A stretch of 64,000 nucleotides of DNA from Saccharomycopsis phalli (Eukaryota; Ascomycota; Saccharomycetes; Ascoideales; Saccharomycopsidaceae), in contig CP073219.1 of the NCBI GenBank assembly GCA_020342235.1, positions 186,001 through 250,000 of the forward strand. The letters run 5' to 3'. Every line of letters begins with the position of its first letter. Positions within the stretch are counted from its first letter, which is position 1. Of the stretch, positions 1 to 7,341 are shown piece after piece. A program made the translations under genes and the position numbers. The notes under the pieces were generated by a model that saw nothing but the letters and a program-made list of their open reading frames with translations, did no database searches and had not been told where the DNA came from.

Positions 1-1
1 G

Positions 2-64
2 TTCCGCGACTTTGACGAGCAGGTGTTGAAGCCAGTGTTGTTGGACCACAACTCCAAGGGTTAG
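2..64 (+). CDS. C-terminal tail of a probable endosomal/vacuolar Na+/H+ exchanger (partial)
   Basis: Only the last 20 codons are inside the window. They read FRDFDEQVLKPVLLDHNSKG followed by TAG. The pattern of an aromatic-Asp start followed by a short basic-hydrophobic LKP segment and an acidic end resembles the cytosolic tail of NHE-type exchangers (Nhx1 family), which exchange lumenal protons for Na+/K+ in late endosomes. That assignment is inference from 20 residues and is weak. The gene runs in the same direction as RCF1, with about 60 bp between its stop and the RCF1 start. Confidence 0.35.
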   Translation, partial: FRDFDEQVLKPVLLDHNSKG

Positions 65-124
65 CGGCCCTGCGCAGCCGGGGAATGAAAAACCCACAAC
101 CCATTGGGGTTTGCCATATTCTGC

Positions 125-618
125 ATGTCACGGCTTCCCTCGAGTTTCGATGGGCAGGAGATTCCTGATAAGTGAGTAGCCAATTTCCATAATATAACGA
201 TATATTCAGTGTTAACTATAGTGAACTTCCTTTTATAGACCGCGTGGTAAAAAACTGCAAAGAGCAACCTTTGGTCCCGCTCGGCGCCCTCTTGACCACC
301 GGCGCAGTGTTCTTGGCAGCAAAGTCCTTGAGAGCCGGCCACAGAAAGGACGCCCAGAAATGGTTCCGGTACCGTGTCGGGTTCCAAGGATTGACGATCG
401 TGGCGCTTGTGGCTGGTGGCTGGTACTACGGCAATCAGGACCCAGCTAAGCGCATCGAGCAAGATGAGATTTTGAGAGAAAAGGCAAAGGCAAGAGAGAA
501 GATGTGGATCGAGGAGTTGGAGCGGCGCGACAACGAGGCCAAAGACCGCTTGAGACGCGCAGAGTTGGTCAGAAAGAAGCGCGAAGAAGCTGCCGAGAAT
601 GCCAAGTCGGAAAAGTGA
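125..618 (+). CDS. RCF1: Respiratory supercomplex factor 1 (HIG1-domain protein), spliced
   Basis: Exons are 125..171 and 222..618; the intron is 50 nt, with donor GTGAGT and acceptor CTATAG. The spliced protein (147 aa) starts MSRLPSSFDGQEIPDN and continues ELPFIDRVVKNCKEQPL, the usual N-terminus of fungal Rcf1. A later acceptor at 238 would put the exons out of frame. The HIG1 domain has two membrane segments (LGALLTTGAVFLAAKSL and VGFQGLTIVALVAGGWYYG) followed by a long charged helix rich in Arg, Glu and Lys. Rcf1 sits in the mitochondrial inner membrane and helps cytochrome bc1 and cytochrome oxidase associate. Without splicing the gene would lack an ATG in frame. Confidence 0.9.
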
Positions 619-2092
619 TTCCAGTGGTCTTGTATATAGAAATGACTTGTATGGTTGTGTTGTTGCTAGTTTATTGTATATTCACGTCCAAATGCGCATG
701 TAGTAGTGTACTGGTGCAAGTCTAGTCGGATTATTCAGATGTATTCAGCAGCAAGAGCTGATGGAATGGGAAAAGAGGGTGTGGAATAGGCAAAGTGGGC
801 GTGGAATGGACTGTGTTGGAATAATGAATTTTAGGAGTGAATGTAGACTAGGTCAAGAGTTGGAATGTGAAATAATGTTAGGAGTGTGTGGGGACTAGGC
901 TTGGAGTAGGTGAGGAATAATGCTACGAGTAGGCGAGGAATAACCCAAGAGTTGAATGTATAATATTGCCAAAAGTTGGTGTGAGGAATAGTAGGTGTGA
1001 GGAATAGTAGGTGTGGGTGAGGAATAGTAGGTGTGGGTGAGGAATAGTAGGTGTGGGTGAGGAATAGGCTAGAGTTGAATGTGCATGTTAGGAGTAGGTA
1101 AAGAATAGTCAGAGAGTAAATGAGAAATCGGCCAAGAGTTGGTGAATAATGCTAGGAGTGGGTGTAGAGTGATTATAATATTTATACAAGGCTATAGCTA
1201 TACTAGGCTCTCGGAGATTTATACTTTGTCGTCAAAGACTAAGGACGGTATATAGCCATCGGAGAAAACTCTACAATAGATATACAAACTTTCGACTAGA
1301 GCTCGTGAATATGTAAGGTAATGAGCATTAAAGAGGCAATGTGCTTTTTCGAGGTCATAGGTGACTTGGACCATTTCCTCCCAATGATACTAGCACGATA
1401 GCCCTCCTAATGTGCTGTAGCAAAAGGGAAACTACCAGCCCAGCACAGACGAGTAGAATCATACAAGATTTTCAAGCTTTGCCTTATCTAAAAAGAAAAT
1501 GCAGGCTTGATTAGTAGTGGTAATTCCTTTGTACATCTGTTCTTGGGCTCAAAAGGCCAAGAGGGCTGGGCAGGTAAAGTCGTGGAAGGTGGATGGCTCG
1601 GCATCCTCTACGTTGAATAAAGTCTTTGTTTTGTGTGAAACTAAGCATTGGCCGCTGAGTAGTTGGCTGATCTTGCTGATTATTTGCTTAGGTGGTGTAG
1701 AGTAATGTTTAGAGTTGAATGTGAATGATGCTGAGAGTTGGATGAGAATAGGCAAATAGTTGAATGAGGAATAGGCAAAGAGTTGGTGAATAATGTTAGG
1801 AATGGGTGCAGAGTAATGTTAGGAGCTGGATGAGAATAATCCCAAAAGTTAAAGTAAGGAATAGAATTAGTTGGATGTGAATGATGCCAATATTTGGATG
1901 TGGAATAGGCTCGGGGTCGAGAGAGAAATGGTAGGGGTGTGAGTGAAATAGGCAAAGAGTTAAATGTGAATAATGCGTTAATAGCTGAATGAATAATGCC
2001 AATAGTTGGATGTGAAATACTACTCGCTACATAGTCAACGCTGCATGAGCTCTATTTGAATGTCAGGCTATTTAGATCAAGTATATGTCAGG
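619..2092. repeat. Minisatellite-rich gap between the convergent RCF1 and FET3 3' ends
   Basis: No gene is visible here. At 979-1068 there are two 16-bp units (GTGTGAGGAATAGTAG) followed by three 20-bp units that carry an extra GGTG. Looser copies built on GGAATAGGCAAAGAGTTG and GAATGTGAATAATG fill about 750-1185 and 1690-2015. Between them, 1190-1690 is unique sequence with no feature I can name. Open frames that cross the repeats on either strand are repetitive Ser/His/Pro/Ile runs and are not treated as genes. Confidence 0.8.
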
Positions 2093-3973
2093 TTAATTAG
2101 AATTGTGAGGCTTACTGGAGTCAGAGTCTGGCACCGAATTGTCGTCCACCTTCTCAAACAAGTCAACGTCCATTTCCTCAGCTACCTTGCTCTCCACGTC
2201 CTTAATGTCACTCAAACCGTAAATGGCAATGACAACCAATCCCAAAACACCAGCAAGACACGAAAATACCATGGCAACATAGCCCTTGGCAGTGAACCCA
2301 GAAGGAAGATCCTTAATTTGCACGTTTTCGCCCTTCAAGTCGAGGAAGTTCTCCGAGTTCCCGGCCGCATTTCCCGTCACTGGAATGTTGCACTTCTCGC
2401 ACATTCGCTTGGAGTCTTCACTCAAGGTCTCAGTGATGTGGTCTGGGGCTTCAATCAACACCAAGGCCAATCCTTGCGACAAATGCCACTCAATATGACA
2501 GTGGAAAAACCAGACCCCTGGGTTGTCGGCTCTGAATCGGATCACAAACGAAGACTGTGGGCGCACGTAAACGGTATCTCTGATCATCGGGTGCTCAGGG
2601 AATGGTTCGGTGATATTGGCTGGGTCATACGGAACAGGGTCTGCGCTATCGCTAAAGTCTGGGCCTCGGTATACAACTTGGAAAGTGTGTCCGTGCAAAT
2701 GGAACGGATGCTTACCAGTGTCAAAGTTGTTCAACACAAGCTCGACGATATCGTCTTTTTGGAGCACAAAGGCGTTGGTGTTGGTACCATAGACAACGGG
2801 ATTAGTACTGTCGTTTCCCGAGCTGATGGCACTGAAAAGCACCGGCACCTTTGGAGGCGTGAATGTGATGTTATTGAAGAATGCATAGTTGATACCGTTG
2901 TTCAAGTTGTTCATCGATACATTGACGGTGATCTGGTAGTCAAAGTGGTCAAACAACTCATCGTCCGACACTGGCTGGAGGAAAAAATCGTCCAAGTCGT
3001 TCCACTCAGAGAGCATAAACTCAGGTGCCCGGTCGGCCTGAGTATTGTACACAAGCTGGTTGGTAACGTTATGGGCCAATTTTCCAGGCGTGTCCAACAT
3101 ATCGCCGTCAACAGCCTGAACAAACGCGTAGTTTGTCAGGGTGTCGTTCTTTGTCGTGATTAAGACGGTGTACCGTTGTGCGACCGTGATGTACAAGACA
3201 TCAGTGACGTTTGGCTTGACTTTAATCCCGTCAATCTCCACCACCGTGAACTCGTGGTCCTTTATGTACAAATATTGCGACACAAAGGCTCCGATATTGA
3301 TGATCCGCAACAAGTAGGTGGTGTTTGGCTGGACATGCCATGTCCCGTTAAATGTATCATTGAACAACAAATTGTCGGGGATAGGCTCGGCACCAGTCGG
3401 ATTGTACCGGTTCAAAAACGACTTGTCAAGATCAAGCGAAAGCTCGTGGTACCACTCCGAGATGGTGAGAACCACTTCCTCGTCATAGTCCCACGCCTTC
3501 TTCTTGTCTTCAATGATAAAGGCACCTCTGAACCCATCACCGTACTGTCCCTTGGTGTGCGAGTGGTACCAGAAGGAACCCGCTTGGTCTGGAACAGTAA
3601 AGTTGTACAACATAGTTTCCCCCGGAGGAATTGGACATTGCGAGATCATCTCTGGACCATCGTACTGACCACTACCGTGCTGGAAGAGCCCATGGATATG
3701 AAGCGAGGTGTTTTGGTCCGTAAGAGAGTTGTGAACATAGATAAGAACTCGGTCCCCGGTTTCGACAAACAAGTTTGGACATGGCCAGGTATTGTTGAGA
3801 CCCACAACGGTACGGTTGAACCCGTCAGGAGAAGCATGGAAATAGGTGACATCGAAGTAAAAAGTTCGAGTATTACCGGAGAGGTCGCCGGTAACCGAGC
3901 TATTTGTAGCATTATTGGCAGCAAAAGCGACACTCGCCAAGATCAGAATAAGGGACCAAACTAAGACAAGCAT
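2093..3973 (-). CDS. FET3: Fet3-type multicopper ferroxidase
   Basis: 626 aa. Residues 1-18 form a signal peptide, then three cupredoxin domains, a C-terminal membrane segment at about 564-587 and an acidic cytosolic tail. Copper-ligand motifs are all present: HIH at 92-94, WYHSH at 135-139, HPFHLHGH at 422-429 and HCHIEWH at 491-497. Glu173 in SEWYHE matches the Glu used by Saccharomyces Fet3 to bind Fe(II). Many NxT/NxS sites fit a secreted glycoprotein. Fet3 oxidises Fe(II) at the plasma membrane so that the permease Ftr1 can import iron; FTR1 is not in this window. The upstream region has GATA and GCACCC sites consistent with iron control. The length is normal for the family. Confidence 0.93.
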   Translation of the reverse strand: MLVLVWSLILILASVAFAANNATNSSVTGDLSGNTRTFYFDVTYFHASPDGFNRTVVGLNNTWPCPNLFVETGDRVLIYVHNSLTDQNTSLHIHGLFQHGSGQYDGPEMISQCPIPPGETMLYNFTVPDQAGSFWYHSHTKGQYGDGFRGAFIIEDKKKAWDYDEEVVLTISEWYHELSLDLDKSFLNRYNPTGAEPIPDNLLFNDTFNGTWHVQPNTTYLLRIINIGAFVSQYLYIKDHEFTVVEIDGIKVKPNVTDVLYITVAQRYTVLITTKNDTLTNYAFVQAVDGDMLDTPGKLAHNVTNQLVYNTQADRAPEFMLSEWNDLDDFFLQPVSDDELFDHFDYQITVNVSMNNLNNGINYAFFNNITFTPPKVPVLFSAISSGNDSTNPVVYGTNTNAFVLQKDDIVELVLNNFDTGKHPFHLHGHTFQVVYRGPDFSDSADPVPYDPANITEPFPEHPMIRDTVYVRPQSSFVIRFRADNPGVWFFHCHIEWHLSQGLALVLIEAPDHITETLSEDSKRMCEKCNIPVTGNAAGNSENFLDLKGENVQIKDLPSGFTAKGYVAMVFSCLAGVLGLVVIAIYGLSDIKDVESKVAEEMDVDLFEKVDDNSVPDSDSSKPHNSN

Positions 3974-4043
3974 GGCAAAAGTTTAAAGGGAAAAATTGCT
4001 CACTTGAAAAAGTAAACGAGCAAGTTATATATTATTATAGGCC

Positions 4044-4136
4044 GCACCCCAATCGCAGATTTTTTAGATAAAATGCCTCTATGCATGCAAGTGCATACAT
4101 CCGGGTAATGGGGTGCATTGATACGGCTAAGATAAG
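4044..4136. promoter_or_regulatory. Possible iron-responsive sites upstream of FET3
   Basis: Between 70 and 165 bp upstream of the FET3 ATG there are two opposed GCACCCC elements (4044-4050 and, inverted, 4110-4116) and two GATA sites (AGATAA at 4066-4071 and AAGATAAG at 4129-4136). Fungal iron genes are repressed by GATA factors (Sfu1/Fep1) in many species and activated through TGCACCC-like sites by Aft-type factors in Saccharomyces. The sites are seen; their function is inference. Confidence 0.4.
4101..4108 (-). promoter_or_regulatory. Reb1-type site (TTACCCGG) upstream of FET3
   Basis: CCGGGTAA on the plus strand, 128 bp upstream of the FET3 start. One of seven such sites in the window, all close to start codons. 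Confidence 0.45.
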
Positions 4137-4345
4137 TCGAGGGTCGTGCTCAAAAAATATATACAAATGGGTGAAAAAAACCTGTGCTATTTATTTTTTT
4201 TTTTTTGTCAGAAATAATTTTACTTTTTCAGACACTGATTTGGATAGACCAGTGAGTACGCTTATTTGGCAGGGTGTGCCAGAAATGATGCGATTATGCT
4301 AGGGGCTGTCCTTGATTTTTTCAAATGAGGCTACAAATTTTGCGA

Positions 4346-4383
4346 GCAGGGTAACTATTTCAGGGTAACTATTTCAGGGTAAC
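4346..4383. repeat. Short tandem repeat, 14-bp unit
   Basis: CAGGGTAACTATTT occurs twice in tandem, followed by a partial third copy (CAGGGTAAC), preceded by a related GCAGGGTAACTATTT start. It lies between FET3 and the small gene at 4502. Confidence 0.7.
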
Positions 4384-4501
4384 ACTACGAGGTACTATAA
4401 TGCAATATAATGTATATGTCACGATGTTTTTCGACTGATTTTTTGATTGTGTTTTTCAGAGCTTTCATTGGGCGACACTTTACTGTTCACAAGAGGTGCA
4501 A

Positions 4502-4699
4502 ATGAGAGCCACTACCTACAAGAAATTGACAAATTCAATCTTCTCGACGACATTTTTCGTTGCCGTTGGGGTTGTTTCAGTCAGCTCGGTACTTGAATGT
4601 CCTGCTGGCCAAGTTTCGAATGACGATAATATTGAAAATGGTCTACAGAGGAAGAGACAGGTATTGGCTGATTGCCAGAGAATTAAAGACAAGGATTAG
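4502..4699 (+). CDS. Small single-pass membrane protein, unknown
   Basis: 65 aa from ATG 4502, starting MRATTYKKLTNSIFS. A basic N-terminus is followed by one hydrophobic segment (about residues 13-32, TTFFVAVGVVSVSSVL), one Cys, an acidic linker and a charged helix ending in RQVLADCQRIKDKD. The layout resembles small mitochondrial inner-membrane assembly factors of about 65-70 residues (for example Coa2-sized proteins), but I do not recognise the family and give no name. The nearest upstream ATG is out of frame. Its neighbours are FET3, divergent, and GLY1 downstream on the same strand. Confidence 0.5.
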   Translation: MRATTYKKLTNSIFSTTFFVAVGVVSVSSVLECPAGQVSNDDNIENGLQRKRQVLADCQRIKDKD

Positions 4700-5089
4700 T
4701 ATGCTACACGGTCTATATACAATCGGACAAAACAGAGAAGTGATATGGTGACTAATGTATGAGGTTTTGGCAACACGTCGTTATTTTTTTTTTTTTTTTT
4801 CACTGCCTGTTTTAGAATTTGGAGTTTGCAATGTCTCATCGAAGACCGAATTCTAGGCTTGAACGTGAAGGACTCATGGCCCGATGTGTATAAATGTATA
4901 TATAAGATGGGCGGCGAGTCCAGTGGGCGCATAGCGCACGGAACTATATTGGTAAATAATTAGCATATTAACGACAACTTGTAAGATGGTACAGGTATTA
5001 GTCAGAATTGTCGGGATTCAGTCATCTCTAGTGGCTGCAAGACATTGCAGGAAACCGGAAAAATCATATTTTCACATATAAATACCAAC
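4700..5089. other. Intergenic, GLY1 upstream region
   Basis: 390 bp with a 17-nt T run near 4785 and the AT-rich segment TATATATAAG near 4895-4907, a plausible TATA region about 190 bp upstream of GLY1. No gene or RNA seen. Confidence 0.5.
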
Positions 5090-6214
5090 ATGTCGCAGGA
5101 ACTTCCAGTAAATTTAATGACTGCCTCTACTTGGGAATCCAGTACACACAACGACTTTCGAAGCGACACTTTCACTGTTCCGTCGCCAGACATTATAGCC
5201 GCGGCGTCGGCATGTTCCCTTGGAGATGACGACTATGGCGAGGACTTGGATACCAACAAATTGGGTGCGGATGTTGCCCAAATGGCCGGAAAAGAAGCGG
5301 GATTGTTTTGTACCTCCGGGGTCATGTCGAACCAGATTGGCTTGCGGTCACTCCTCGGCCAGCCGCCGTATTCGATCTTGGTAGATCACCGGGCCCATGT
5401 TTACACCTTTGAGGCTGCGGGGTTGGCCATGCTTTGCAATGCCATGGTTACGCCGGTAATCCCCTCAAACGGAGCCTACTTGACGTTGGAGGACGTCCAG
5501 AAACACGCAAACTTGTCCGAGGAGCAGTATTTTGCGACCACCCGGGTGGTGAGCTTGGAAAACACACTCGACGGGACGATTATGCCGTATGATGAAGTGG
5601 TGAGAATCTCGCAGTGGTGCCGGGAAAAGGGCTTGAAACTTCATTTGGACGGAGCCCGGTTGTGGAATGCAGCCGTGGCTACCGGTAAGTCCATCAAAGA
5701 CTATGCCCAACACTTTGATACGGTCTCGCTATGTTTGTCCAAGGGTATCGGAGCTCCTGTGGGCTCGGTTATTGTCGGTGATTCCGAAACCGTTAGGATC
5801 GCCAGACGGTTCCGCAAGCAAGTTGGCGGCAGCATGCGTCAGGCAGGCGTCATCTCCTCAATGGCGGCTGTGGCCTTGGAGAAAAATTACCCCGCAGGGA
5901 TCTTACGTAGCCATGAATTGGCCAAGGACTTGTCTGAATTCTGCGACGCAAAGGGTATCAAATTGCACTATCCTGTACACACAAACTTTGTGTGGCTCTC
6001 CCGAGAATACACTCCCGAGAGCTTGCAGGAGTTTGTCAAAGTGGGCAAGGAAAATGGCGTAGTCGTTAGTGCAAAAGGCCGGATTGCATTACACTACCAA
6101 ATTTCAGATCGAAGCTTGCAGGCCTTGAAAGATACGTTGGAACGGGTATTTGCGGAATTTGATTTTAGCAAGGTTAATAAGAAGTTGGCCGGTGTTACAA
6201 TTCACCAATACTAA
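5090..6214 (+). CDS. GLY1: L-threonine aldolase
   Basis: 374 aa starting MSQELPVNLM. This pyridoxal-phosphate enzyme (fold type I) cleaves threonine or allo-threonine to glycine and acetaldehyde and is a main cytosolic source of glycine in yeasts. Visible family features are FRSDTFTVPSP near the N-terminus, YGEDLDTNKL, the DHRAHVYTFEA stretch, LHLDGARLWNAA (the Asp that contacts the cofactor ring) and SLCLSKGIGAPVGS, whose Lys at about residue 218 forms the Schiff base. Residues upstream of this ATG in the open frame lack a Met and look untranslated. The gene has no CTG codon, in line with strong CTG avoidance. Confidence 0.93.
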   Translation: MSQELPVNLMTASTWESSTHNDFRSDTFTVPSPDIIAAASACSLGDDDYGEDLDTNKLGADVAQMAGKEAGLFCTSGVMSNQIGLRSLLGQPPYSILVDHRAHVYTFEAAGLAMLCNAMVTPVIPSNGAYLTLEDVQKHANLSEEQYFATTRVVSLENTLDGTIMPYDEVVRISQWCREKGLKLHLDGARLWNAAVATGKSIKDYAQHFDTVSLCLSKGIGAPVGSVIVGDSETVRIARRFRKQVGGSMRQAGVISSMAAVALEKNYPAGILRSHELAKDLSEFCDAKGIKLHYPVHTNFVWLSREYTPESLQEFVKVGKENGVVVSAKGRIALHYQISDRSLQALKDTLERVFAEFDFSKVNKKLAGVTIHQY

Positions 6215-6432
6215 TAGTTCCTCGGCCAGAGTGGTTGATAATATATACGCACACTATGAATTTACATTACGCTTGTTATCTTTATCTTTATCCTTATCCT
6301 TATCTTTATCGTACGTCATTACCTGATACACACTGGTTGCTTGAAAAATTTGACATGCAAGTCTTACCGGTTTTCAGCCCTGGTCCGCTTGGTGGTGATG
6401 AGGTAGAAAAATTTTTTTTATCACAGCAGAAA

Positions 6433-7080
6433 ATGACAACCCCAAGCGCACCTACGGCCCCAAAAGTTGTGGTTGACGATGAAGGAAAGCCGCGGTTCAC
6501 GGCCCAGGACCTAACCAATAACACGTCGCAAACTATATTCCAAAGAAAAGTGGCGATTTCGCCGCACAGATTGAGTCCCTTGAAGAACAACTGGGTCAAG
6601 ATATACCCGCCAATAATAAATAACCTCAATCTTCAAATCAAACTAAACTTGAGCAAGAAAACCGTTGACATGAGAAGCCATGCCAAAACGCAGAACCCAC
6701 AAGCTGCGTTGCAAAAGGCCGTTGATTTCTTGACGGCATTCAACTATGGATTTGAAATCAACGACTGCATTTCACTAATCAAGTTGGACGACTTGTACAT
6801 ACAGTCCTTTGAGGTGAAGGACGTGAAGACCTTAACCGGACAGCATTTGAGTAGAGCTATTGGCAGAATAGCAGGGAAGGACGGGAAGACAAAATTCTCG
6901 ATTGAGAACTCCACCAAGACGAGAATAGTGTTGGCAGACAGCAAAATCCACATCTTGGGCACGTTCACCAACATCAACATGGCCAAGTCGTTTGTCGTGA
7001 GCTTGATTTTGGGAAGTCCGCAGAATAAGATTTACAACAACTTGAGAATCGTGAGTAGCAGAATGAAGGAGAGATACTAG
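6433..7080 (+). CDS. PNO1: Pno1/Dim2, KH-domain ribosome assembly factor
   Basis: 215 aa from ATG 6433 (MTTPSAPTAPKVVVDDEGK). Matches Pno1 through the VVVDDEGKPRFTA lead, the KNNWVKIYPPI segment, an atypical first KH fold and a second KH domain with GRIAGKDGKTKFSIEN and TRIVLADSKIHILG, ending SSRMKERY. Pno1 binds the 3' end of pre-18S rRNA and, with Nob1 and Dim1, controls dimethylation and final cleavage of 20S rRNA. An in-frame ATG at 6355 would add 26 residues, but that stretch is followed by a T-rich leader-like tract and is less family-like. A pyrimidine-rich TTATCC repeat near 6275-6310 probably belongs to the promoter. Confidence 0.92.
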   Translation: MTTPSAPTAPKVVVDDEGKPRFTAQDLTNNTSQTIFQRKVAISPHRLSPLKNNWVKIYPPIINNLNLQIKLNLSKKTVDMRSHAKTQNPQAALQKAVDFLTAFNYGFEINDCISLIKLDDLYIQSFEVKDVKTLTGQHLSRAIGRIAGKDGKTKFSIENSTKTRIVLADSKIHILGTFTNINMAKSFVVSLILGSPQNKIYNNLRIVSSRMKERY

Positions 7081-7249
7081 GTGCTGTGCATAGGGGGCAT
7101 GTATTTTTTGTGATATTATGGCGCGTGTCCGTCTCTAAATGATATTATTTGTAATGACACTGTAGTTGACTCAATTGATTTGGCTGGTATTGACAATCCA
7201 GTCCCTGTATAATTCCCACACTACCATTCCATCACTCAGATCTCGTTAT

Positions 7250-7322
7250 ATGCACCATGGTCGTGGTCATGCATGGCTTTTGTCTGTTCGGCAACTTTGG
7301 GAATAGGCTATCGAGACTATAG
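7250..7322 (+). promoter_or_regulatory. Two overlapping short upstream ORFs before a zinc-cluster regulator
   Basis: ATG 7250 opens an 18-codon frame ending at 7306 and ATG 7257 opens a 21-codon frame ending at 7322. Both lie in different frames from the main gene, overlap its possible first ATG at 7273, and stop before its better ATG at 7342. This layout could reduce translation of the regulator; that effect is inference. Confidence 0.4.
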
Positions 7323-7341
7323 TGCGAGGCGAGGCTCCACC

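Noticed and set aside
1549-2002. Several 60-90 codon frames over the GGAATAGGC-type repeats
   Set aside because: Translations are repeats of Ile/Pro/His/Ser strings created by the minisatellite.
2060-3964. 367- and 262-codon open frames antisense to FET3
   Set aside because: They mirror a highly conserved multicopper oxidase and show no recognisable domain.
4348-4383. GGGTAAC repeat considered as a homing-endonuclease-type site
   Set aside because: Only a few bases resemble such sites; a simple 14-bp slippage repeat explains it.
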